A stretch of DNA of 64,000 bases from Heracleum sosnowskyi (lineage: Eukaryota > Streptophyta > Magnoliopsida > Apiales > Apiaceae), in the NCBI GenBank assembly GCA_030848705.1, contig CM061243.1, forward strand, positions 114,352,674-114,416,673, written 5' to 3'. The notes under the pieces are model-generated. The model did not search any database. It saw only the letters and a list, made by a program, of their open reading frames with translations, and was not told the origin of the DNA. This document shows positions 46,217 to 58,989 of this stretch, piece by piece. How positions within the stretch are numbered: position 1 is the stretch's first letter; every line of letters starts with the position of its first letter. Both the position numbers and the translations under genes were made by a program.

Positions 46217-49200
46217 TCACTTCATGCTGAACCTGCTTCTTCTGGCTCTTCTCATGGATGTATTATTACCACCATTTCCTCCAAATCCATTTGGAAATGG
46301 ATTCTGCTGTTCATCGTCTTCACTGGTATCATCAGATCGCCATCGAAGTCCACCATTTGCACTTGCATCCTCAGTAGAAGTATCCTTCTCTTCATGGCTG
46401 GGATTAACAGCAGCATAAATTAATAATTATTCCGATAAAGAGAGAATATATTTGGACAGTGACAAACAAAGAAGTGGAAACTTACCTCCAAGATACATCC
46501 ATCAAATCACCTGGAGAGCCAGCCGGGTTTTTATTTGGTCTGTCCAACTGTCCATGATTACCAGACACAGTTAAGTACATCTCTTGAGCAGAATCTCTAA
46601 ACAAGCCCCGGCTGCTAAAGGATGAATTAACAGTATCAGCTGCAACCGTACGAGAATATTGACTTTGACTTGCATTTTGGAATTGATTAGTGAACTTATT
46701 TTTATCCTTTTCCAGGGAGATGTAACTAAGCTGTTCTGCACGGAACTGGCTTTTTCCAGGATTTCTTAGTGAACTTCTGTTGAAATCTTTCAGTGGTGTG
46801 GCAATCACAGAAGTCGCCCGAGTTGCAGAAGACGAGATGTCATTAGATTTGAGGTCTTTAGAATAGCCATTCATCGACTTATGTATTCTTCTGGCATTGT
46901 CAAATAGACTCACCTCAGAATTCAATGTAGAACCATACTTCTTTAAACCAGAGTGGGCTAGAGATCCAATTACTTTAGACGGAGTTTCACTAAATAAAGG
47001 GTCCAAGAAAGGAGTTCCAATTTCACCCCCAGAAACAAAGGGATACTTGGCAGCAGGAGGGACCAATAAACTACTCAAAATTGTTTCTTGCCCTTTAGGT
47101 TCAGAAGTTGCTGGGAAGTCGATTTCATTTGCTGAAGGATTAAGTTCAGGCAATTTTCCATCTCTCAGTAATTGCTGTTGGACTTCTGGAAGCAATTCAA
47201 TGCTTTTGTCCTGTAATTAATTTTTCTTAATAAAAACTTATTGTTTGAGATTATTATGTCATATAGTACGATTAAACTATCAAGAATATCCACCGAGGTT
47301 AATTTATGGTCAGGAAACTCAAGTTGATGATTAACATCCCAGTCACAAACCTACAAGGACCCATGAAAGAAAGGAATAACAAAAGAAGGGGAAAAAGCAT
47401 CATAATAACTGGTCAGTTTCAAAAGTTAGCATTAGGGCAGTTGACGCTGATATGAAAAGCACTAAAGCAGATGGTAACTGCGACAAAAACATTTGGTAGT
47501 GCTAAACGGTCTAACTCTGTTCACGGAAACTTATTGGCATCATACAAGTTTCCATTTCCTAAATTAAAAGACATGATAACAAGTGTGGTTGTAAGTTTGA
47601 TACAAGTCTATGAAATCAAGTAATGAGAGGAATCTAAATTATTGTTTGCATTACATGTTGCACTGGATTATAACTTTGAGTTTTAACAAATATTCAGCTG
47701 AAACTTTATAACTAACAAAAAATTTATATCATATTTGGATCAGCAAACATTTAACACTATAATTGAGTTGTTTGTATTTCTTGCATCTCTTCATTATAGA
47801 ACGAGTGAATAATTTATTCATTGAACTATTCTACATAAGTTCCCAAAAGTACCTATCTTATTCAACCTAGCAGCAACAAGATCTATCACCATCTGTATTA
47901 CAAGTTGACCCATTTATTTCTCACTGATATATCCCTAGATTCTTTCTTTTATAATTACAAAATAAATTTGTATGTGCAGATGTAGTACTTACAACCAATC
48001 CTGCTCTCCACTGACTTGCCAATCTGAACTTGGATAAGACTTCCTCGCTCACAGAATTGTTAGAAATGAAATCCTGCTCCAGACTTTGAAGCTTGCGATC
48101 AACCTGGTGTGCCTCAACATAACGATAACGCTAGAACAGGAAGACAAAACAGTTAGCCACTTGGCCACTGTCAGACAATCCATATATCACCATTTATGTG
48201 ATATTTAAGATGCTAATTCTAAAAACAATCCTGCATTTACTTTAGGACAGAAACCAAAAGATACATAACCAACTAACAAAAAAGGGCAGAAAGCATAAAG
48301 GTTAGGAACGGCTATGAATGTTGTTGGCATGCAGTGATGCAGCAGAACATTTAATAGATACAACAATATGAACACATTCTGTAGTAGCAACCATTTTACA
48401 CCAGATATAACGCAATGACCTGATACACAAAAATAAAATCAATATTTTAACTTCACAATTTATATCCGCATCGATGTTCCATTAAACCTTGCAAACCCAA
48501 CACTCTTTGGTAGAACTGCAATACTAGCTCCTTGATTGCAGCAGTAACAATATACCTCTTAGTTAAAAGTGAAATACTTCAAAATAAAAGTCAGTGCTGC
48601 TCTTGTTGTGGGGTTTGTATAAATTTAGTCAATGAACAGAATTATCTCTGCAACTTTTAGGCCTTCAGGTTCGTGTATACTTGATAACCGAGTTTCGTCC
48701 TATGTTACTCGGACTCGGCTAGAAGTGTCCGACATGGATACGTGTCCAAGTACCGAACTCGGCAAGATTTTGAAAAATATGCATGTTTTTGGCCTAAAAT
48801 AAGTGTCCGAGTCCGAGTGTCCATGTCCGAGTGTCAAGTGTCTGACACGGGTACTTGAAGGTAAAATGAAGAGTCCGAGTAACATAGGTTTCGTCCGTTC
48901 CAGCAAGGCATACTTATCCTCAAACACGAATACTTTCCACTATCTTAAGGTCATTTTATGCATAAAATACTATAGACATCAATTTACAAGTTATATGATG
49001 GTGAAAACCAGACTAAGTGTGAATATCCCTTTACTACTTGTACTTAAACTACACTGATCCTGACACTAAGTATCACCTAAAATGTCACCAAAGACAAGAA
49101 ACCTACCGGAAACACATAAAATAGCAGCAAAATTCAAGAGCGGCACTTGGATGCAGTAAATAACAATTAAACTTTGGAAGTCCCCAGAAAATTTGAGGTT

Positions 49201-52200
49201 TCGGTTTGAACTAACAGACTCCCATCATTTAATGATACACGGTTTCAAAATTAAAATGCTGTTTTCTAGAACAGTATTCAAATTTTCTTCTAATAAAAAT
49301 TAAAGGATACATGGCTAGCATCCCCGTAAATTTAGTTAGGATCTTGCAAAATCAAATACATGTTTTTTTTTACAAGCCAGGGTTTATCTCAAAACCCATG
49401 TCACGTTGTAACCTTATATTCCTTGTAACATATTAATTTGTTAATAAATATAAACAGGTCAGTTTCATAATCAACGGCACATTTATTTAATACAGGTAGA
49501 TGAACATGTTTTTAATATGCAATACACTAAAACATTTACAAAACTATAACATAATCATTTCATAATTCATAGCAGATGTGTTCTGACGGTCTGTTTTAAT
49601 TTGCAGTGCATGGCATTGATTTCTTAAAAAGATCCTCTACCAGATCATGGCGCATGCAGGAAGAGCATATATATTTTTTTGTGGGGCCAAGGAAGGGTTT
49701 TTTCTCTATTGAATTGTTGATGATACCTGCAAGTAGAAAACGACAAGAAGACTTCCGGTAGGCGATAAAGGCTCGTTAACAGCAAAATCATATAAGCACT
49801 TATGCAGATACTTCTCCTCATCTGAATCCCAAGGAAGTTCTATAATTCGATCTACCAACTTCCTTCTGATACAAAGACAACATATCTCAGTCACTAGTGT
49901 TTCCACCCAGTTCATCCAAGTTTGAGAATCATCTTTCAAGACATTAGAAGCATTCCATGATGTTTCATGCCTCAACTTCAGTTTCTTAATTTTGGAGCAC
50001 AGCATTCTCTGGCACATAAATGCCTCAGTCAGAAGTCCACACTCCACTCTCACCCGAACAGCAGTGACAGCCTCACTAAGGGAGACTAACTCTGCACCAC
50101 CATCACGCCCAGACCACCGCAGAACCATAAAAGCTGCATCAGGATTTTGTCTTTCTAATAGAACTTGTGCTACCTTAGGATGAGTAGTTGGGCCTGAAAT
50201 TTCCGGAAGAATGCTGCAGGCTTCCTATGGAGCATAAATGAATATATCTGGTTAGCATTATATGTTTTAACATGCATAATATCCACCATACTTTTGTCTA
50301 TTACGTTTAAACTAGGTGTTTGGCTATGAAGCTTTTACATAGACTCTTATGTTGTGACGTGTACATGGGCATTTTGGCTGCAAACAAGATCATATTATTA
50401 CATATATTAGCGTATTATTGAACTTGAAGTATTGAACAATACTCTAAGTATATATACCTCGCATCTAATATTGCAACTTGGTTATGGCTTGCTATCAAAA
50501 ATTAATCCCCGTCAATAAAAATAATGACAGGTTGACAAATATGTCATTCAGAGTTCAGACTGATATTATCCGAAAATGGGTACATGCTTAAATGTTAATT
50601 TGTGGAAAATCTCTAAAAATTAAGGTCCTGGTACACTATATTTAATTGCAGCATGTTTGAATCTTCTTTAAAATCTATAAAATTTCAAACAAGATCGGGA
50701 GTTCGGGACTTCTCATGGTGTTCAGAGTTCAGACTTCAGCATCTTCTAAAACTTTCAATGAATTTTATCTAAAACCGGGGTCCCTATAAAAACAGCATGT
50801 GTACTCCCATGGGTAGGGTAAGATAAGTGCACATCTCACCCCCAAGACACAACTTCTAAGTGGGACATGTTGGGTATGTTTGGTCCAGTTTGTTTTCTGA
50901 AGGAATGAAACAATTTTAAACAATTATGGCATCACGTTGCATAGAGAACGGATTAAAGACAAAACCCAAACTTTATGGCGGACAGATATCAAAGCAGGCA
51001 ATGCAATATGTGTACATATATATTGGTCAAATGTTCCTAATGGCACTTGTTATGATTTTTCCCAAAGGTAATTGTAGGATTTTGACGTTAAGTTGACGCA
51101 TTTTTATTTTTATTTTTTGGACAGAAAGCGGGAGTGATGACGAGGACACCTACCCCCATAGCATTAAAATAAATAAATCAGGTCGAATGCATGATGCATT
51201 CATACGATTTGCCACTGGCACCATCAAAAGCTATATTCCTAACATCCTCAAAGAAGGAACTAGGGAACAAGACAACACAAGTAACTTTTGGAATGTTAGC
51301 AGCAAGAGCATCTTCCAATAGGTTTACTTTTTTTATAGACTTGTTGCAAGGAGAATCCCTCCAACTCCCCAATCATCCTATGGAATTGAGTAATCATATG
51401 GTGACACCTCCAAGGAGGACTACTACTCTTCATGATTAGCAACCAAAAAGAAAAAGAGAGCTATACAACAATTCTAACAGTTGACTTGAAATTCCGCAAG
51501 TTTCTAATTTAATATTCAAAAATGGGATGTATCTCGTAATTAAAATATTTCCAAATATCATTCCTTGGTGGAAACTTTCTCTTAGATAATTACCTTCTTT
51601 GGGTGCCTATACTACATTGTGCCCATTTTTTTATGCAGGAATAGTTTAAGTTCATTATAGTGGCTCAAGAACAATTTGCTAAACCTTTACACGACAACAT
51701 AAGCAGAGCTTGACATTGAAATTAAAACGATAAAATGCAGCCTGCGAGCTAACATTCAAGTTACTTGTTCAACTCTAACAGTTTAGTTAACAGGTCGGTT
51801 AAATGCAAGTTCAATGGGAAATACATCCAAAGAAAATAAAAATGTTACCTGCAGAGCCTCATCTGTGTAGTCATCCAGAAGGTAAAATGTAAGAGATTCC
51901 AGTAAGGAATGTCTTGTTATACTAAAGGTAGCTGCAAAGTCATCTACAATATGTCTCCATTCATGATCATGAAGCGACCACTGTCTATCAAATAAATAAT
52001 ACAAGAACTGATTCACATTAAGGAAATATCAACTGTTGGCATTTAGCCCGCGCAGAGATGTCCCACTTGGAACTCAAATAAGAGACCAAAATTGGTCATA
52101 GCTCTCACCCAAGAGAGGAGATGGAAAGGAATAAGAAGAATCATAAAGGTCTAGTACAGGTCATCATGTGAGTAAAGAGTTAAAAATTAAAGAGAGATAT

Positions 52201-55200
52201 TTATTGTCGAATTGAAAAGGATACTATTGCATGTTTGGCTAACACCATATCTGAACTTCCGTGTAAAAAGAGTGAATCGATTCCAGCTCGAAGATTTTCG
52301 AATGGATAGTGTCCTGTCAATCCATCAATCTTCGGGTAGAACCCTTCCTTCTGCAAGGAAGCAATTTCAGATTTTTCACCCACGTGATTCAGAATTTCAT
52401 CTTCTATATCAATATTCTTCAGTGCTTCTTCAATGAAGAGTGTAGAACCGCAATTTAAAGTGGTCTCAGCAAATTGATTTATTGAATCAGGCCATGAACG
52501 TTCAATAGCAGCTGCTTTCCTTTCATGGACAATAGAACGCCAAGATGCATAACTTTTATGCCGTGGCCTGACATTCTCAAGAAAATCGTGCCTTATACAC
52601 CATATCAACATCTCCATGTGCTGTGTTCCAACATTAAAATAATAAAAATACAGTGACAAGCCGGCTAAATGCTTAACAATTAAGATGAAAAGACAATACT
52701 CCATAGTTAGATCACCATTTTCAAATCCTAACATGCATATGCTATTTTACTACATATTTCCTTATATAAGAACACATGAGTAGACAATTAAAGCGAACAA
52801 AAATACTGAAATCATTAAAAGATCAAACGTGACTAATATGTCAATCAACACCGAAACTTGCATACAAGGTAATTTGTTTACTTACATAAATCTGATATGA
52901 AACTACACTGTAGGAGTATACATTGAGCAGTAACAGCACACATAATCTAAAATTAAGAAAACATGGTATGAACCCTTATTCATCATACATTCCACCATTA
53001 TTACCATAACAAAGATATTGTATATAAGGTATTGATAAAGTAGTCAATGACAGCAAATACAGTTTTCATCAGTTGGATTTATACACAAGGATCAAATAAA
53101 AAAATATCAGTCTCTTTCATTGACCCAGATAACAAACTACATTTTACCTCTTAAAAAGACCACAAAATATAAATTAGTGCAACTCTCTCCTTATTTGCAA
53201 TACTGCATCTGTTAATTGTCAATTGTCTCTTATAACACTTTACACTTGTGACACCTTTTTTTTAGTTTCATGCAGCAATTGAAACCTATGACATTCCAAT
53301 ATTACTATTAGATCAAGGCAATAGGATGATGTAAAAGAGCACTGGTGCGTACTGCAAGAAATTGATCTTGCGCAGGTGTCCACATTACTTGACTGCGGAA
53401 ATTTACTGGGTTCGCACACAGCACATGCTACATGTGTGATTGATGTCCAGGTCAAAAACAATATTTTATTCAACTTCGAGGCAGAAGAGGATATTTACTA
53501 CAGAGGAAAATCCAGAAATAAACCTTCAACGAAGAAAGTGTGCTATCTTACTATACAAAGCTTCACGTGCAATTGTACGCTTATTGATGAAGATGGACAA
53601 GGTTAAGAAAGAACTGGAAACAGGGATAAAATCTATATCCGCAGAGAATTAATACCGACATATATGTACCCCTCTGATTTGTCAAATATTCATCAATTCA
53701 TAATATTCCAATTTGTCTATGAAAATTACAAGTGTTTCAATGGATATCCTAAACCAGGAGTTACATAAAGTTGGAGTATATTATGGGGTGTTTGGTTTAG
53801 CCAATATACCTTTTGGTAGTGGTAACAGGTATCTATTCAAGTACTTATCTCCACTTATAAGAGATTTTAGCTAAACTAAACACCAAGTAAGATGCGGGAA
53901 TATTAATCCTGACCATTCTTGTTATAGTTATGGGCCAACGCCCGACATAAAACTACAAGTAAGTTTTTCTAAAAAGTTACTCTTAGTTTGGATATTATGA
54001 TTGTTGATATATAAGCCACAAGTTATGGAAAGCAAAAAAAATGACACAGTAATATAAATTATATGCTGTGAGACTAACATCAGTATTGTGAGTCAAACTA
54101 CAAATTTAAGATAAGTCACTCATATAGGTAAGCATTTCCTTCTAGAACTCAACTTCTAACTCACTTTTGAGTCGCGTTTACTTTTTACACAGACGGCATA
54201 ATTTACTTTCGAACTACATATCTAAATTATTAATTATCATATATTTGAGTTTTAGATTATTCCTAATTAAATATCACAAATATTTAATTATGTATATATT
54301 TATATCACTGTACTCATACAACATAATTGACATTCTTCTCTGCATCACCTTACATAACAGATAGATGAGTTACATGAACAAATATGGAAATGCGCAGATA
54401 TGGAATTACTCTGATCATTTTTAGAGTATGTCAAGGTTTATAACTAGTATGGGGGTTAAAGGATGTTAACAAAATTGCAGTCTGATAATAAATGTTACTT
54501 CCAAAGAATAATTGTAAGAAACATTTACTAGCTTATATAAGATTCTAGAGCTTAATCAAATCAAACCTGCTTCGTATTTATTACACACTCTTGTAATTGG
54601 TGAAGATCATGAAACTGTGCTGAAAGAGAACCCTTAAATGATGATTCCAAAACTTCAAGCACATTGGATATTCCAGCTAGCTTAACTGAATACCTGAGAA
54701 GTGAACTCACTGATTCTTTCATCTCCTGTATAGTAAGATTATCTAATCTGAAGTCAAAGAAAGCAAAACAAATTAATGTGGAGGTTAAGAACTTTTTTCA
54801 AATGGTAAGGATACAGATTTTATGAAGCTCTGCCACAATGATTCTGAATATTCTCTTGCACCAATCTTTGACCACCACTTCATCAAGCAAGAAAGCAACG
54901 ATAGGATCACTAGATACAGCACTTTCATCCATACACACATCTGTAACATCTGTTGGATATCCGTTAAGGGAAACTGAACATGACAGTCAGACTATCTAAT
55001 AAATACAGTAGAACTTCGCCATCCATCACCCAACGTTATCATGATAAAATGTTCATATATGTTATTGTTGTCTTCATTTTGCTAATATTCCCATTACCAG
55101 ATAAAGAACACTCACTCTTTAGATAAGTTCAAACACAAAAAGTTAAAAAGGTCAAGCTTGTATGCAAAGTGTAAACAGAATCTTACTGTTGAAAATAAAA

Positions 55201-57741
55201 AAATCAGTAAAAAAAAAGATGCAACTGTTTGGTAAAAGCAAGAAACCCACAAGAGGATACAGTGACAAATCAGAGAAACCAAGTTGTTCTCGATTGCAAC
55301 ATCAAACAGAGAATAAAGCCTTTCAACATCAGCAGTTAACTGCTGTTCAGCCTCCTCTTTATCTTGGAACCGGTCATCACATCTCTTGGAGATAAGACCA
55401 GCTTCTATGCACTCATAGTAAAGACGAAGCCGAAGTCTATTCCCACTCTTCGACACAGGAATTCTACAGATAGGACAACTGTCACATCTCTGACTACATT
55501 CTGGACATAAGGAGGCATGGCCACATGTATTCAATACACTTTCAACAGCACGTCCACAGCTGCTCAAGTCCCTAGGTGCCCGACAACGCTCAACTTTTGC
55601 TTCGTTGCACAGATCAAGAAGCTCAATGGAAGCTAAATGCTCCAATGCTCTCTTCAAATCAAATCAGATTATAAAAATACTGAACAACTAGGCATATACC
55701 AAAAACAATGGTTCTTTATCATTAAACATGCATGTCAACATAATGATATAGATTCTTTTAAAAGATAATAGTTATATCTTGACTTACGAGGAAAAAAAAA
55801 AGAATAAACAAAAGGTAAGCCTATGGAAATTCTACTTTAAAAACATAAAACGAGCCAAGGTCTGTGAGTCCATACTCATGAATCTCCTTAACAGTATAAT
55901 TCCATAGATAATCAAGATAGCTTTGATACTTTAAACAAATTACAATGACGTTAAAAATAAAATTATAACTATGTATTAATTCAACGAGTAAATGAAATTT
56001 GAACTAGCTATTCAAGTTCTTTCTCGGCGAGAATTTCTTCAAGATCCGATTCAGCTAGAAAACTAAGTTTGCTGCCCTACAGATTTGAAAATTTATCAAG
56101 TACAAACTCTTGATAATTCAGAACACGTATCTACGATAATCATAAAATAGAAACCTGAAATAACTCGACCATAAACGAAGGAGCAGAGAGACATTGTAGC
56201 TCTACAAAGATATCTATACTGTTGAAGGTTAAAATTTCCTGATGGCGTTCATATCAAGAACGCTATGAAAAACTTAGCAGAAACAGAATATATTCCCTGA
56301 TAAACAAACTCTTGGTTTCTAATAAGCTATTCATAATAAACGACCAAACCTAAGACTTAACTTCAACAGTAAATGGCTCAAGCGATTCAATATCATTTAC
56401 TAATTTTGGAAAGTCAAAAAAAAGAGTTCGATGTGAAAAATGATGAGTTTTTACCAGATGTCAATCATCTCGGATTTTCACCTAAACAAAAAAATTCAAG
56501 TAAGCTAAGCTTGGAGGCTCACAGCCTCATCCAGAAGCCGGTTCATCTAAAGCTATGGCAAGGTAGCAACCTTGTTATATAACTTGCGACCTTTTCAAAT
56601 AAATCTTACAAATGAAATCAACAAATAAAGAGTTTTCTTGGCTTTTCAGAACTTAAAACAAAAATATTTTAGCGGGGACCAAGATGTGAACATCATTTTC
56701 CATGTCAATACATCTTGCTCAGTAATTTTTTTTTTTCTATAGAAAAAAACGCTTTTGTGTTCTAACTAAAGCCCACAACCCCTAATATCCGCTGAATTAG
56801 ATACTTACAGAAGCACCTTCATTGTTTACCCCTCTATTACCAACACATTCATTAGGCCTACATTCTTCTATCTCTGTATCATAAACCAGTGTTTATGTAC
56901 ACGTTTACTCGAGCATTTTTCTCACTCTTCAATTTATTTGACTAGTGTTTTACGTTGCTCAAAAGTGTAGATAACTACATTCAAAAAACTCATTCTGTGT
57001 CATCTAAATCTGTGTAAAAAAAAGGTGGAAAGAAGTGAGGAAGCGTTAGGTACACATGTATTTAGCTTCATTTGGGTCGTGATTCTGCCTCCTATGACCT
57101 CCTAATCTTTGATTAGAGAGCTTCAACTAGACCCATATTTCCTTTGCTATATTAACTTAATTGAGATATATAAAAAAATATCCAAGCGAATATACCTAAA
57201 CACGTGTCAGTAATACCATGACAAAGTAATACCATGACAAAAGAATCAAAGTATAGTTACAAATAACAATAATAATAATAATAATAATAATAATAACGAA
57301 TTAAAAAATGAAGGGGTAGCAATAAATATTAACCAATACTAAATATTAGGGTTTATAATCATTTAGCAGTACATGAGCCACTAACATACTATATATAACC
57401 CCAAAGATCAAATAACCACTCTGTACATACAAAAATTACGCAAGACCTAAGACAACTTCATACTGATGGCTGCAATCGAAGAATTAGTGTGTCCGTAAAC
57501 AAAAGTATATCGTCAACAATAAATTCAACTACATATATCAGTAATACTTAATCAATCATAATTTACGGATACAAATATGCGCGAGGATTCGATTCCAAAC
57601 ATTTTCTAACACTGAAAAAAAACCTAACTGAAGTCTATATAAACATATCAATAGATAGGGTTTTAGTTGAACAAAAATGTGTGTGTAAATGTAGAGAGAG
57701 AGGGGAGAGAGAGAGAGAGAGAGAGGGGGGGGAGAGAGAGG

Positions 57742-57807
<66 letters not shown>

Positions 57808-57915
57808 AACTTTATCGCAGGTGTAATTGAGTAGACGAGGCTTGGAGGTGGGGGCAGCGGTGGGGGAGTGGAGATTTGAGGCGGCTCCGTTGAAATTAGT
57901 TGTGGTTGTCTCCAT
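46217..57915 (-). CDS. HOS1: HOS1, RING-type E3 ubiquitin ligase and nuclear-pore-associated regulator
   Basis: In Arabidopsis HOS1 ubiquitinates ICE1 in cold signalling, affects flowering time and mRNA export, and associates with the nuclear pore. Ten exons in coding order: 57915-57805, 55651-55261, 54949-54815, 54742-54567, 52620-52225, 52007-51849, 50224-49727, 48130-47993, 47210-46486 and 46397-46217. They total 2910 bases, or 969 aa (Arabidopsis about 927); phases close and introns are GT-AG. The unusual RING is at residues 60-99 (cysteines 60, 69, 80, 86, 89, 93, 96, 99 and H82; motif NTCGHASLCPECSQRC). Residues 140-665 are helical and match the ELYS-like part (FLLDEVVVKDW, IWCIRHDFLENV, FLYYLFDRQW, DDFAATFSITRHSLLES, LRWSGRDGGAELVS). 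The C-terminal third is low complexity and ends GGLRWRSDD...RRARRSRFSMK, a probable nuclear signal. No lesion is visible. Intron 1 is 2.15 kb. Confidence 0.95.
48700..48887. mobile_element. 188-bp hAT-type MITE in HOS1 intron 7
   Basis: Inverted ends ctatgttactcggactcgg and, from the right, ctatgttactcggactc, flanked by the 8-bp duplication gtttcgtc (48692-48699 and 48888-48895). The interior repeats gtccgagt words. A non-coding passenger in the intron between exons 8 and 7. Confidence 0.85.
53787..53884. mobile_element. Tiny MITE-like inverted repeat in HOS1 intron 4
   Basis: ggtgtttggtttagcc and, inverted, ggctaaac-like tagctaaactaaacacc bound 98 bp. GGTGTTTGGTTT ends resemble Tourist/Harbinger-type MITEs; no duplication was confirmed. 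The intron lies between exon 4 (ends 54567) and exon 5 (starts 52620). Confidence 0.45.
57268..57295. repeat. (AAT)n microsatellite in HOS1 intron 1
   Basis: About nine aat/ata units in a row. Confidence 0.9.
57692..57802 (-). repeat. Long CT tract at the start of HOS1 intron 1
   Basis: In the sense direction the intron starts gtctctctct: the donor GT merges into about 110 bases of CT with a few CCCC interruptions. Confidence 0.92.
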
Positions 57916-57995
57916 TACAAATTATGATTGCATAAATCGATATTTCAATTCACTCGATTGATTCGATTGCTTTGCTCAATTGATAATCTGCAGAG

Positions 57996-58047
<52 letters not shown>

Positions 58048-58195
58048 TTTTCAAACACAGAGGTTCGCAGCTTGCAAGTTGCAAGTGTTTGTTTCAGTGT
58101 TTGAGGACCGGTAATTTTGCATTTGGGATTTTGTAATTCTTTGCAAGTTATGGTGGAAACTCTCATAAATTAACATTTAGCGATATATACTAAAA
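57916..58195 (-). promoter_or_regulatory. HOS1 5' region with a second CT tract
   Basis: The region just upstream of the HOS1 ATG. A GA (+) / CT (sense) tract at about 57998-58045 lies roughly 80-130 bases before the start codon, in the expected 5' untranslated region or core promoter. No clear TATA box was chosen. Confidence 0.55.
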
Positions 58196-58859
58196 CTAGT
58201 TGAAAAGCCGCGACGTAATAATTTTTTTAAATTTTTTATCAAATAACTTACGAAAATTACTCGGTCCTCGCTAATAAGCCGTCCTCCCGTGAAATACGTT
58301 TTCCTTTTTAATATCAAAATCTCAAATTTAATATATTGAAAATATATATCTGTCTTATATATTAATTTTTATGTTACCATACTCCTTTCTAATGAGACAC
58401 TCTTTCGTCGAAAAAACACCTATATAACTTTACATATTCTACTTCAAATAGAACTTTTAGTTATGTATTACAAACGCTTATTCTACTTCCAATATAACTT
58501 TTAATTGCAAGTATTTCTTTTATATCCGAACTTTTCTCCACTATATATCGAAACACCTATTCTACTTCAAATAGAAATTTGCAAGAACTTCTCTTATATT
58601 TGAACTCTTCCCCTCTACAAATTCAAACACATATTATACTTCAAATAGAACTTTTAATTATATGTCTTCGCTATAAATTCGAATTTTTCTCCTCTATAAC
58701 TTCGAACACCTATTCTACTTCTAATATGCTAAAGAATATTTTTTTGATTTATTAGTATTTAAAATTGTAAACCTCTAAAAAAATTAGAAAAATAGATTGA
58801 GACGATCTTAGGGGTGCCACCTCACCTCCCGCGTATCCTCCTTTATATATATATATTGA
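58196..58859 (-). mobile_element. Probable Helitron upstream of HOS1
   Basis: On the minus strand it starts TCAATATATATATATAAAGG (from 58859), followed by aggatacgcgggaggtgagg, and ends acgtcgcggcttttcaactag (58196). It is flanked by A and T without duplication. 664 bp with no coding capacity. The interior repeats attctacttcaaatagaac several times. The terminal hairpin is weaker than in the other two Helitrons. Confidence 0.55.
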
Positions 58860-58989
58860 TTTATAAATTATGTTAATAATGTATTTAGGAATTTAGGGAA
58901 TTATTTAATTCAATTTATCAATGAAAAATTAAAAATTAGTTTAATAAAAAAATAAGGGCTTAATGGTAATTTCTCTTGGCTTTTTTAAT

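Noticed and set aside
50790..50900. SINE-like stretch in HOS1 intron 6
   Set aside because: It vaguely recalls plant tRNA-derived SINEs, but no A/B box pair or duplication could be shown.
51191..51439. 82-codon + strand ORF in HOS1 intron 6
   Set aside because: Possibly a transposon scrap, but there is no motif, neighbour or inverted end to support a call.
57556..57915. Full 119-codon minus-strand ORF starting at the HOS1 ATG
   Set aside because: Only the first 37 codons are coding; the rest is translation of the CT tract in intron 1 (poly Ser-Leu).
57945..58166. 73-codon minus-strand ORF upstream of HOS1
   Set aside because: It also arises from the CT microsatellite; no conserved residues.
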